From NCBI GenBank assembly GCA_029224185.1, contig CM055199.1, positions 12,925,089-12,989,088 of the forward strand: a stretch of DNA of 64,000 bases, read 5' to 3'. Below the pieces are notes generated by a model. That model had not been told where the DNA came from. It saw only the letters and a list, made by a program, of their open reading frames with translations, and searched no databases. Positions 36,815 to 48,096 of the stretch are shown here, piece by piece. Every line of letters starts with the position of its first letter. Position 1 is the stretch's first letter. Source of the DNA: Karalla daura (lineage: Eukaryota > Chordata > Actinopteri > Chaetodontiformes > Leiognathidae). A program made the translations under genes and the position numbers.

Positions 36815-39678
36815 CGCTCTTTGCTGTAATTCAGTCATCCGTTTACTGTAAATATACAGCTGGAAAAACGCTAAGCACTGGGCAAACGATGATGTTTGGA
36901 CTGCCAAATTAAAAAGAAATCTTACAGCATGGCTCCTATGACACAAGAGAGCAGATCCTCTGCATGGTTCCTTTCTCAATCTGTTCTTATACCTCACCCT
37001 CCCTTTATAAACATTGCAATCAGTGCATCTCTCATCCTTGCCATGTCTAACCCCGCAAACCAAAAACAGATCACATAAAGCTATGCTTTACAGCCAGGGT
37101 TCAAGGAGAGCAGCCCGGGGATGCGGTTGGTGCCTGCTGCTCTTTTTTTTTTTTTTTTTCATTTTACGACAGCAGGCAGAGAAAGTGAGCTGTGGCAAGA
37201 GAGAGAGAACTATCAGGGACACCCCGAGATGGGTCAAGGTTCAACTGCACCATGCGATCGGTGGCTAGCTGCAAACGGAGGCACACCTGCCACTCTGCGA
37301 GTGCCTGCACGCCGAGGAGAGGTTAGCACTGCGGCGTCTCCCGGCCCTGTTTATACAGTAACCAAACAGCCGAGAGAGAGGAGCCGGAGAGTGTCTTCAA
37401 AGACAACCTGACTCTCTGTAATCACTCCTGTTTGGGCTTTGATCTCAGGGAGGGGAGAGAGAAAATAATTACATGTTTCTGGGTGCCCTTTTACAATGAA
37501 TGAAAGGCGATGTTAGATTTGAATCGTATGGTAATGGGAGGTTGTCTGTGCGAATGTGATGGGGAGGTGTTGAATGCTACTTGAGGGAAATAAAACAAGA
37601 CCCGCTGAGACATTTTGTTCTACCAGCCCTGAAAGCTTCTGGCAACCTGCCGCCTTCTGCCTCCACAGAACACAGAGGAGGGGTCAGAATATGACGTGGG
37701 GGCTGACATTATCTAGCCCCTGGTGCACTTTGTGAGAGGGGAGGACACAGTGACTGACTGACTGCCCACTCTGCATTTCAAAGTGCCTCCACTTATTTGT
37801 GCCTTGGTCCGTTCGGGGGGAAAAAAGTGCTTTTATTTTGTGCTGGGTCCTTTTATGAGTCTCTGCCTATGATCTATGTGATAACGGAACAGACGGAGAA
37901 CAGTATTAGGATTCTATTTTGCAGACGTTTTATTTTCCTTTCATCTTCTATCAGTTTGAAAGCCACAGACATCAAGTAGTCTGGAGCACTGAAAGAGATG
38001 TCCTTATATTGTCATAATGAATCTGAGCACGGGCAGGAGCACATGGGGCCATCTCTATGAGGTCTAGACACTGAGATGTCGCAGAAGTGAAATGTCTGGA
38101 CAGAATGAATTGGACCCGTATTAACCCATGGATGAACAAAAGCAAAGTGAAGTGGTATGTCATTAATGTGCTCAATTTTTCATCACGGTGATACCTCAGA
38201 ATTGATAAAGCGTCTCCTTCCACATTGAGCTTTGAGTATATGCTTCATAATAGATGAAAAGTGATTGAATGTTCTGGTCAGATCGCCAGCTCGCCTTGAG
38301 TCTTACGCAGTTACGCGCCAGATGTGAGGACGTGTAATCAATTGAGAAATCCATGACAGTTCCTCCATTCGGAACACATGAGGAGACAGCCAGTCATCCT
38401 TCACGTGCCCTTTGTGACTGATGCATCTACTTCCCATCTACAACGTGTATGACCATATTCCACGCACACACAACACTGGATCGTGCATAATGTATTGAGG
38501 TTGTCTAAACACGATGATGGTAAAACCAGCAATAAGTATCAGTCATCCTGCCGCAAGTACGAGCTTCCATTCTGAGTGATTGGGTTTAGAGGGGGCTTAG
38601 TCTGAGTGCTCAGAGTCTTGACTGGGACTGCATCTGCAGGCTTTGACCCTGCAAATAGAAATGACCTCATCCAGCTATTCTCCACAGCATCCAGTTTGAC
38701 TGCTGAAAGCATTTGAGTAAAAACACACTTACTTTTTTCCTCTATGTACCATTTTCCACCAAACAGGATTTCAGAGAGTCGCACTGGACTTCAGTTCAAG
38801 AGCTGAAATTACTGTTGATTTCCTGATGACTGACCTCTGGTGGCTGTGCCACCAGACAGCTCTCTCCCAGAAGCAAAGTAATGTGCTGCTGTGTTGTTAT
38901 GGTGCCACAGCAGCTCTTAGGTAGGTGGATGGTGTCAAAAGTGTGCCTGACGGTGACGCTAAAAGCTGCTGTTAGCATCCACTTCCTATTTGAAGTCAAC
39001 ACCGCTGTGACCGTGTAGTTTCCTGTCCTAAACTTTACCAAGAATGCTCCAGCTAGCCACTCAAACCAAAGGGAGAACAGTCATGTAATAATGTCACATG
39101 GATTTATAAAAGTGCAAAAAACTTGGATAGACTGTTATACCCATTTATACCAGTGGTGACTCCTGAAAATTTTGTCAAGGGGATCAAGTTTTCCCATAAT
39201 GTCTGATGATAGGTGACTAATGATAAGGCTAACTCAAAAATCCTGTAAAATTTCACACACTCTCCCAAATTCTGACAATTTTAGACAGCTGCTCATAAGA
39301 TTCAAGGAAAGTTTGTGTTTTTTTCATCAGAGAGATGACGCACATCTGTAACTCCAATTCTGATCCACACATGAGACACTTATGTGCACACTTAAAATCC
39401 CATGGAGAATGCATTGAGCAAAAACAAACAAAAAAAAGATTTTACATGATGGCCAGTGGGAGAGTCGAGCTAATTTCTTCCTAGCTGAAAATGCACAAAG
39501 GGGCCAGGAATTGAAGCATGACTTTAGATTGGAGGCAGACAGAAAACAACACTGCTTTACATGCATAAATGTGAGGTAGATAGAGATAAAGGTGTGCAGA
39601 CAATTCTAAGAAATCCCTAATGTTTAATAGTAAAGCAAAACGTTTGTCCGCAAATGTATAAAACAAGGGTTAAAACAA
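36815..39678. other. Unique stretch with T17 run and small hairpin
   Basis: No gene recognised. A T17 homopolymer is at 37,143-37,159. A perfect 8-bp stem CTGGTGGC/GCCACCAG with TGT loop is at 38,837-38,855. Confidence 0.5.
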
Positions 39679-39868
39679 GGGCCACATGGCTCAGTCGTTA
39701 GTATCCCAGTCAGACCAAGGGCCATTCTATGTGGAGTTCTCATGTTCTCCTCGTGTGTGTGGGGGTTTTCTCCAGGTACTCCAGTTTCCTCCCACAGTTC
39801 AGAAACATGCATGTTTAGGTTGACTGGAGAATTTAAATTGCCCCTAGGTGTGAGTGTGAGAGCGGATG

Positions 39869-39926
<58 letters not shown>

Positions 39927-39936
39927 GTGTGTGTGT
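39679..39936 (+). mobile_element. tRNA-derived SINE ending in (GT)n
   Basis: Box A-like 'tggctcagtcgttagta' at 39,687-39,703. The body has 'gggggttttctccaggtact', 'cctcccacag' and 'aaattgcccctaggtgtgag'. At its normal mid-body 'gtgtgag' site the copy passes into a long pure (GT)n at 39,875-39,936, and the tail half is absent. The microsatellite probably grew from the SINE's own gtgtgag words. Confidence 0.8.
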
Positions 39937-40740
39937 AAAACAGGAGGAAGGTAAGTTTGATTTCAAGAGACATTGCGGAGTCAATGCTCTGATTTATTGA
40001 GCTTCTGATTTCTGCATAAATGTTCACTCCACTTTAACAAACTTAAGTGAATGTGCAAAATCAAGATAAAAAACTTGATTCTTCTTAATCTGTATCGCCA
40101 TAAGAAACTGAAGACAACTTCCTGGAATGTGAGTAAAAAAACAGCTACCGAAACTGCCTCTGCGCTTGTTTTTATTGCACCTGCAACTGGGAAGTACCAT
40201 AATTACTGCGTAGGTACTGCAGGGTGTTGTTGTCAGCTGTTCAGCTCTATTAACCAGTACTGTACTCTGTAGCTACCCAGCACTTACAAAAATACAGTAT
40301 AATTGATCTCTTCCTTCCTCTGAGAAACCAATTTGTAAGTGGTGCTTCAGAGGAAACACCCCAAAATGTTGAGCACATTGAAACAGGGTAGATTATGAAG
40401 CTGAGGGAGAAAAGGTCAATATTTGCTCTCTTAAATGTGTTGTTTCTTCCAGGTATTGTTTAAACACGATCCCTGCATATAGAAATCTCACAGGGCCAAC
40501 AAAAATCATTACAGCTCTGTAATTTCTGTAATAATTGCTTGGGTCTTTTTGGAAGGCACTTATAAACCACCCACTGTGTTTTGTTGTGCAGGTGTGAAGA
40601 GTTGTTGGGATCTGATGCGTGGTGAGGAGGTTTTACATCCGAGGACAAAAACAAAGTGTAAACATAACATCTTCTGGTGCTACATGCACAGCCCTGCGGT
40701 GTCACTCCTATTGTATCACACTGTACAGAGTAGGCTGTGT

Positions 40741-40745
<5 letters not shown>
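39937..40745. other. Unique non-coding stretch
   Basis: No gene recognised. Confidence 0.55.

Positions 40746-40791
<46 letters not shown>
40746..40791 (+). repeat. (TG)23 microsatellite
   Basis: Pure TG repeat of 23 units. Confidence 0.97.
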
Positions 40792-40792
<1 letters not shown>

Positions 40793-41521
40793 TAGACCAG
40801 CACTTGAGGGAGCGTTTGCAGAGCTCCACTGCTGTCACATTCGCGTTTGGGCTGGGAAAGGATGCAAGGAAGCAGGGATGAAGAAATAGAGAAATAGAGG
40901 TGCGAAGCCAAATGGAGGAGAAGGGGTGGAGGAACGAGGGGAGGAGAAGGTAGAAGCAGATGAAAGAAAAGGCAGTGACAGGTTGAGGAGATGGGCGGCG
41001 AAGGGAGGAGTGGAGAGATGGAGGAAGCGAGGAGAGAAACGGAGGTGTTCCCGGCACGTCTGCCTCCTCGGCTGCAGGTTCTCAGCCGGGGGAAGAAAGA
41101 CACGGCTGCTGCCCCGCAGGCCGGACAAGGTCCAGGAGACGCAGAAACAAACCTGTGACTGTGAAGAGAAATGAAATGGGTCCAGCTTTCTGTAAAATTG
41201 TAAAACAGAGAGAAAATCTTAAAATATGTTTGGGATGTGGGCAGCATAGACAACACCGTTTCACCGAGGACTTTGAGTGGGATTCGCTTGTTTTACTTGT
41301 ATAGGTTTTTTCCAAATGCACGTTTAAGCAAATTGGTGACTCAAAATTGGGCCTCAGTGTGTGTTAGAGTGCACCCACCGTGGGCCGGTCATCTGTCCAA
41401 TTATTCTGTGCTTTTTCTTCCTGTGTCCTAGAAATCCCTGAAACTCCGTCGACATACAAAGCCAGCAAGATAATTGATGGACAGATCAGGAAACAGTTTG
41501 CCTCTATATAAATACCTATGT
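40792..41521. other. Purine-rich then GC-rich stretch
   Basis: No gene recognised. Purine-rich DNA at 40,860-41,040 gives a 182-codon frame on the minus strand and shorter frames on both strands. All are compositionally biased and unlike any family I know. Confidence 0.5.
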
Positions 41522-41828
41522 ATTTATTCATTCACTGATTTTCAGAAGCCATCATACTTTATCGGTGCTCAAGGAGACTGTTGGAACCTATACATATTCT
41601 GGCACACATGGGACTAAAGACCGGTCTCCAGTCCATCACGAAACAACTCAAACACATGGCATTCACTCTCATGTTCACACAAGGGGAAATTAGGTTTCTC
41701 TAATCTGCTTAAATGTACATGCTTCCAGACTGTGGGAGGACACCGGAGTACCCGGAAAAAACCCACGCAGACACGGGTAGAACATGCAAACTCTCTTATA
41801 ACCCAGGTCCTTTTTGCTTGCCAAGCCC
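41522..41828 (-). mobile_element. tRNA-derived SINE, near full-length degenerate copy
   Basis: Plus-strand landmarks run from a tail-like 'attcattcactgattttcag', through 'ggtctccagtccatcacg' and 'gactgtgggaggacacc', to 'acccacgcagacacgg' and 'gaacatgcaaactct', in the order expected for an inverted copy. The tRNA-like head at the high-coordinate end is degraded. Confidence 0.85.
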
Positions 41829-43157
41829 CTCGGTACATAAAAATAAATGTATTGAGGTAGAATATGGACATGGAATACAAAACAGCTTCCTGTAAGCTTC
41901 GTTCAGCTGGTAAAACAGGTTTCAACTTTCATCTGATGGCCAAACGGCGTGTATGCTTAAGATAAGGATCATTTGCCTGAGCAGCATCCCAGGTTAACTG
42001 ACTGATGGCAGTCAGACCTGAAGTTCTCCTGTGCAAATCAAATCCTGTTCCTGTGTCAGTTGGTGTGTTTTTTATTGTGTCTGACACCAGGTGGATTACA
42101 TCAGTTAATTCACAATGAATCAAACAAAAGCTAATACTAATCCAGCTCGAGGCTTCGGTGTGATGTCTGACGCTCTGGATTAATTCACAACATTCCCCGA
42201 CCAGCCTAATCCCTAACGAACCAGACGGGATGGTATCCTAACTGACAGTTTCTGCCTCGTTATGGTAGGGTGATATGCTTCACCTAACTCTTTCCTCGGG
42301 AAATCCATTCTGATGAGTGAGACAAAGGGGAAGCCACTACAGAAAAAAATAAACTGGGTAAAAACTTTCCCAACAGCTTTTCTTCGGCAGCCATTAAACC
42401 CGTCTTGAAGCCTCTTGGAGTGTGTTCTGCTCCTCTTAAGGTTTAAGTTTTGACATTTTGAAATCAATAGGAGGCAGAGAGATGCTTTTTTTTAACAGTT
42501 TCATGAAGCCTGGGTGAAAACACTTCAATCAGGCCTGCAGAGGACCTGACACAGGAGACTGAGGGATCGATCTATAATGAGTGGAGCCCTACCTGGGGTT
42601 CCACTCAAGGCTCGTCTCTTCTCAACCGCCTCAAATCCAGCGAATCCACCATCCCCACTACATCCACTGATTACATCAACTCAGCGAAGTATATTTTGTC
42701 CGAAAAAAAAAGAAAAGAATAAAATAGAGGGAGAAAAAAAAGCTCTCTGGTGAAATGTTGTTCAAGCTGATTTTGCCCTTTGTTAAAAAGAGTTTTGCTT
42801 TTGGAACAATTTAATTGCCATTGAAAGTTCAGTTACAGGCTGAACAGCAGCTAAATAATGAAAGAGGGTGATAACCACTGATCGATGGCCATAACAGGAA
42901 AAGCAGCTTTCGCTACTGCAATTATTGTGAAGACAGAACTGTTGAAGTGGCAGCTCCAGAAATCCTTTGTACTGATGTGAATAAAGCAGTAAAACTGCTT
43001 CTCCACAGCCTAAAATGACATCTGAAGTGTTTTTATGCATTTGTGCTGCAGGTTTGTCTGCTTCAGTCCCAAACATACTGGGGTGCACATGTGTATGTGT
43101 GTGCCCGTGGGACATAGACAGGCTTATACAATGATACTATGGGGACTTGCTTCACTT
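41829..43157. other. Unique non-coding stretch
   Basis: No gene recognised. Short A-runs occur near 42,704 and 42,732. Confidence 0.55.
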
Positions 43158-43346
43158 CAATCCATCCATTTTCTTAACCTGCTTTATACGTAACTGGTGT
43201 CTCAAGGGTTTGCTAGAGCACATCCCAGAGCACATAGGGTGAAGGCAAGAAACACACAGTGGACAGACACACCATTTACTCTCACACCTAAGGACAATTT
43301 AAAGTCTCCTATCGCCCCAAACGTGCATGTCTGTGGACTGAGGGCA
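43158..43346 (-). mobile_element. tRNA-derived SINE, 5'-truncated copy
   Basis: Begins with the canonical tail complement 'atccatccattttcttaacc', then 'cacatagggtgaaggca', 'ggacaatttaaagtctcc' and 'gtgcatgtctgtggactg', where it stops. The tRNA-like head is missing, as expected for target-primed insertion of a truncated copy. Confidence 0.85.
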
Positions 43347-44117
43347 TTACAATAGAAAAAACAAAAAATCCTCTTTGGTAACACTCAAAATGATAAACTC
43401 AAGACTCCCCTAAAACTGACAGAAACATTGCTCTGTGAGTGTACATGTGTGCATATGTGTGTGTCTCTGTGTGCATACAGAATGAATGCAGTCTGGAGCT
43501 GACCCCTTATCCTCGCCACTGCAGCCCCAGCCGCTGTTCCAGAAATCTATTGGCCATTTCAAAAGATGCTATTGTATCATCAAGCCGGCCTAGTTAATTA
43601 GGCATCCAGTCGGCCTTCCTCTGCTGAATACACGCTCCCTCTGGGCCCCACAGCTGCTCCTACTATAGAGGTTAAGTGCTAAAACATGTTCCCCCTACTA
43701 CATGACTCACAGAGGTATAGCACGAATGGATTTCTAGTTACCTTACAGCGCTCTGCGTTTGTCAGGGGGCAACCAAGAGGGACAGCTGGAAGAGGTGATG
43801 ATCTGATAACATTTTCCATAAATGAGTTTCTTTTTTTTTTTCTTTAAACCGGGGCAAACTGAGGGGCCTGTGAAGCAGTGAGCAGGGAAGGAACATCTGA
43901 AGCTGGTGGAGCTGAGCAGATTCATTTGCATTGAAAACTGTTTCACAGTAAATCTTTGATGAATAAAACTATCTTTCCTCCAAACTTCAAACAGTGAAAC
44001 CTCAAAGTCCCAGAATCTCACGTTACGTCATCGAGACCAACTGACTCATTGTCCCTAAAATACAACTTAACCGCATACATGCTCATATGTCAGCAGTTTG
44101 GAATGGCTTACCCCCTG

Positions 44118-44118
<1 letters not shown>
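43347..44118. other. Unique stretch with one reverse octamer
   Basis: No gene recognised. ATTTGCAT (reverse octamer) is at 43,924-43,931 and a T11 run near 43,831. Confidence 0.5.
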
Positions 44119-44185
<67 letters not shown>

Positions 44186-44190
44186 ACACA
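44119..44190 (+). repeat. (CA)31 microsatellite
   Basis: Pure CA repeat of about 31 units (44,119-44,180), then 'tacacacaca'. An A16 run follows at 44,246-44,261. Confidence 0.97.
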
Positions 44191-45258
44191 AAATCACTGA
44201 CCCAGCAGCAGTGAGAGGCATCGAGATACGAACACCAACTGCCTCAAAAAAAAAAAAAAAAGACACATACACCGGCATTTCTTTTGTTGAGAGGTATCTT
44301 GGAAATCTGTCAGAAGCGTTAAAATGCTACGTAGCACTTTAGCACAGAGTGAATCTGCAGTGTCAAACGGTGATGTAAGGCTGTGTGTGTGAACCTTCTC
44401 GGCGGATTTGTTATATGGCGAGTCAGTAAAGCGCTCCAATGTGAAAACCATCTCCCCAAAGTCAGAGAAATGTGATGTGGATCGCCGTTGATAATAAATA
44501 GCCGCGATAACTGGGGGAGGAACCCATCATCCAGTGGCGAGATGGGTCTGCACGAGGACGAAGCAGCCATAAAAGCCTGAATGAAGAGATGTAAAACAAT
44601 AAGGCCAGAGAGGATGGGAGGAAAAGGAGGGGGCGGCAGGAGGGAGGAGGGGGTGACGACCCCCGGCAAGTGAGCTGAAGATAGAGATCGAGAGATAGAC
44701 GGAGAGGAAAAGAATGAGGCGGAGGAAAGAGAGAGGGTGAGTCAGCCATGTCTGCACTCCATCAAAAAGTGTGTCAGTCATTCACTGCCACCGACCGACC
44801 CCGCCCCACCTACCCCGTGCCCCCCCTCCACCCCTCCGCTCCCCTCTCTCTCTTCAACTCACACATTAATTCCACTTCTTTTAACCGCCAGCCAGGGGTG
44901 TCCTCGACTGAATGTCAATCCTCTGTTCAGGGTGACAGGAGAGTGAACGAGGAAGGAGAGTGAGAGAGAGAGAGAGAGAGAGCGAGGGCAGCAGGCACAG
45001 AGGGGTGGGGGTAAAGGGGAGGAAGGGAAGGGAGGGGAAGGGATGGAGGGGGTGAAAACTGCTTTGCTTGCTTAGAGGCCCCTTTTTTTTATCTGAAGGT
45101 CTTACCCAACATGACCCACTCCTTTCCATTTTAATTACACTCTTTTTAATATTGCTCGTGTCTCTTCGACTGGCATTTAAAGGCATTTGATAAGATACCG
45201 TGCTGTATCAGAGCGTGTGACAGGCGTGAAGACACTACACGTCTGAGACTCCTCCTCA

Positions 45259-45296
45259 CAGACAGACAGACAGACAGACAGACAGGCAGACAGACG
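45259..45296 (+). repeat. (CAGA)n microsatellite
   Basis: About nine tetranucleotide units with one GGCA variant. Confidence 0.95.
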
Positions 45297-45592
45297 GGAC
45301 AGAGGGGGCGACAAGTGCACACAGTCACTGCGCCTCCAACCAACGAGCGAGGGGAGGAGACTGGGGATGATGCAAGGTGATCAAGTTGGCACACAGCTGT
45401 TGACGTGAATTATGGGAGTTATTCCCCAGCGCTGCACATTCCAATTAATCAATGCCAACCTCATTCAAACCCAAATCAGTTCTGCTCTGAAATTTATGTC
45501 CCAGCAGGTTCTCAGTGATGATTTTCTTTATTTATCTGCCGGCCACGCCAACCCAGAGGAATCAGGTCACTGATACATCTAAGTAAGAACAC

Positions 45593-45617
<25 letters not shown>
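45593..45617 (+). repeat. (GT)n microsatellite
   Basis: About twelve pure GT units. Confidence 0.95.
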
Positions 45618-45623
<6 letters not shown>

Positions 45624-46519
45624 CATTCTGCCTTCGCCCCACACGGGAGGCCTGATAAATAGAACACAAGTGGTGTATATCTGGTCAACATGGCATGCGT
45701 GAAAAATAATTACACTTAGGCTGACACCCAAGGTCGACAGGCTCCAACAGCTGCCCAATCGTTGCCGGCTATTTTTCCTTCTCCTGTCTGGACTTGGCTG
45801 AGTATAAAAAAACACTTCAGACAGAGTGTTTTTCATGTTGTCATATGATAGCACATGAAGGCCTCATTCGGTATCAAGAAACTCCGAAGCGAGCGAACGC
45901 GCACTCCGAGGCGAGCCGCCAGAGCACGGAGAGGCGGAGAGCGTAATGAGAGCAGGGAGTTCATTACAGGGGGCCGCCGTGTTTACATCCACCTGTTTGA
46001 CACACACTTTTATTTTTCTATCAGAAATTAGAGGTTTTTTTAATGGAACATTTTTGCCAGAGTTGAAAGACTAATGAGAACGGCGCATAACTCACGCTCC
46101 CATGCCTTCACTCAGCGAGAGAGCCAACAAGTAAAGAGCAAAAACAGAAGTGTTGGGGGTGTGTGTGATCACCGACTGGGAGCCACTGGTTGCGCGTCTC
46201 GGCTTTTAAATGCACCACAAGGTGGCTGTGGACCAGAAGAAACCACTTTGTTTATTTAAAAGACATAAATGCCAACATAGAGTCGCTGCCAGATCTCGCT
46301 GAATATATTTACACAACGGTAACGGATACATAGGCTGAGTTCTAATTCTAATAATCTCAGAAATTTGCTTCGGGTAAAAACAGTAAACATAAAGTCTGAT
46401 GTGTTGATGTACAAGCTGCCGTCCTTTAGACGTGTGTTTTTCAACCCTTTTGAGCACATTCTTTACATTAACAAGTCCCAGGGAGACCGGCAGCCATAAA
46501 TGTAATAGAACGTCACACC

Positions 46520-46822
46520 GTAGGTCTGACACCTTGGTCAGTCAAAGGCGTGGAGATTGCATGTTCTACCTGTGTCTGATTAAGTTTTCTCCAGGCACTT
46601 CGGTTTCCTCCCACAATAAAAAAGGGCATGTTTAGGTCAATTGCAACCTCTAAAATGCTCATAGGTGTGAGTGAGACAGTAAATGGTGTCTGTGTGTGTG
46701 TGTGTGTCCTGCAAGAGACTGATGAACTGTCCATGTAGTTCATTATATGTACGCTGGAGATAAGTACCAGCAGACACCTTCGACAGTTACCAGTAGAAAG
46801 TGGGTAAGGTGACAGATGAATT
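46520..46822 (+). mobile_element. tRNA-derived SINE, degenerate copy
   Basis: Shows 'agttttctccaggcacttcg', 'tttcctcccacaa', 'gcatgtttaggtcaattgca' and 'ctcataggtgtgag', then a GT expansion (46,692-46,707), 'cctgcaagagactgatgaac' and a tail-like 'gggtaaggtgacagatgaat'. The head is heavily diverged. Confidence 0.8.
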
Positions 46823-47037
46823 TGTGACAGATGAAGTGTGTGTCTGTGTGTCAACCTGGGCTCTTTCAGATGAACTCCTCTTAATCAGTTCGAACTGATT
46901 TTCTCAGACTGTTCCATTTGGGGATGACATTTAAGCTTATTTGGGACAATGAACGTCTGGAGGCCCTACTTTGCCTCTCAGTGTGAGTGCAAGCATGAAC
47001 TAATGTCATGCGTGGTCCAGCAATCTGTCCAGCGTGT

Positions 47038-47070
47038 CAGATCAGATCAGCAGATCAGATCAACAGATCA
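47038..47070 (+). repeat. 13-bp tandem repeat, 2.5 units
   Basis: Units cagatcagatcag, cagatcagatcaa and a partial cagatca. Each full unit contains two GATCA words. Confidence 0.9.
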
Positions 47071-47456
47071 TCCCTCACAGGACCTACTACTTACTGAGAG
47101 CTTCCAGGAACCACGCAACCCAGTTGGAGTTTGTCTCATTTACATAGGCACTGCCAGTCAGACTGAGGTGACGTCATGCCACATGTGTGCCTATTTCAGT
47201 CTCCTAATAAAGAATGGTGCAATAAGACAGTCGGGCTGTGTCATGCAACCAACTTTAATGTAAATGTAATTGCCCTATCTCGGTTCACACAGAAAAGGCT
47301 GCATTCACTCCAAAAACCTTTTCGTCCTGACCAGCAGTTTGTCACCAACTTGGACCTTTTGTTACGACAAGTGGAAGCCACTTGGGAAACGATGTGTAAA
47401 CGATGGGTAAACACGGACCATTGTTAAGATAATATGACAGGATATACATATATTCA

Positions 47457-47487
47457 GTTCATTCACAGTGAGCTACTGTGAATGAAC
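47457..47487. repeat. Perfect 13-bp inverted repeat
   Basis: GTTCATTCACAGT (47,457-47,469), loop GAGCT, and ACTGTGAATGAAC (47,475-47,487). The arms match exactly. It is too short for a microRNA precursor. It may be a MITE remnant or a binding dyad. Confidence 0.9.
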
Positions 47488-48035
47488 CGTCTTCGCTTCC
47501 ACTGTTTCGAGGCAGAATTTACAACAACTCTGCATAAATGATGCTTGTAAACCTTTATTTTACAGTGAACAATAAAAGTGTATAATATGCATGTTTGTAC
47601 CTCTGGTCTTTAAATGGCTGTAATACTGGCATAAGCAGCTCTAGGGTTGGGAATACAAGTGTCATACCACTTGCTAGGCATCTGGTTTGTGTCATATCTC
47701 ACATATCTCTTCTGTTTTTTCCTTGTTTTTCTTTCATTAGCATCATATCGTGCTGGACTTGTGTGGTGGACACCTATGATAGCGAGTTGTTACATTGTTG
47801 TGAGTCGCAAGTTAAGTGTGGACATGTTATTATGAGAGCTGCATTTACAATTGCACAACACCAACTGTTTGTTCGTGTCCAACCAATCAGTGGACACCAC
47901 CGTCACACATGGGTTTTGTTTTGCCTCAAAGTCCCAACACGAGCTAAAAACATCCCTGAAAATGAAAGGGGGATCTTTCCCCAGAAGGACCAGGAACTGT
48001 TGGAGCTCCCTGTGCTGAGTGCTGAAAATGCTGAT

Positions 48036-48096
48036 ACAGGCTCCAGCAGACCCTACACCTATATATAGAGTGGGTTAAGAAAATGCATGGATGGAA
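48036..48096 (+). mobile_element. SINE tail fragment
   Basis: 'ggctccagcagaccctacac' followed by 'gtgggttaagaaaatgcatg' and 'gatgga', the 3' end of the same SINE family. The rest of the element is not recognised upstream. Confidence 0.6.

Larger units (their letters stand above)
44262..46519. other. Purine-rich and unique non-coding stretch
   Basis: No gene recognised. Purine-rich DNA lies at 44,590-44,740 and 44,940-45,060, including (GA)n at 44,962-44,982. A short unique AT-rich block at about 45,115-45,200 may be regulatory. Overlapping frames on both strands reflect the purine bias. Confidence 0.5.
46823..48035. other. Unique stretch with tandem repeat, CRE and hairpins
   Basis: No gene recognised. 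It contains a 13-bp tandem (47,038-47,070), a CRE TGACGTCA (47,169-47,176), a perfect 13-bp-stem hairpin (47,457-47,487) and a smaller hairpin around CCAAT (47,875-47,897). A 157-codon frame at 47,595-48,068 resembles no family and its end runs into a SINE tail. Confidence 0.5.

Noticed and set aside
36320..37063. Longest open frame (247 codons, minus strand)
   Set aside because: Its centre is a translated (GA)n repeat (Ser-Leu repeats) and the flanks match no family I know.
40708..41256. 182-codon frame, minus strand
   Set aside because: Ends in translated (TG)n as Thr-His repeats and passes through purine-biased DNA. No domain visible.
45259..45296. Regular short repeats considered as a CRISPR-like array
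   Set aside because: Simple tetranucleotide microsatellite without spacers, in eukaryotic DNA.
47595..48068. 157-codon frame, plus strand
   Set aside because: No recognisable family, and its end lies in a SINE tail, so it is likely chance.
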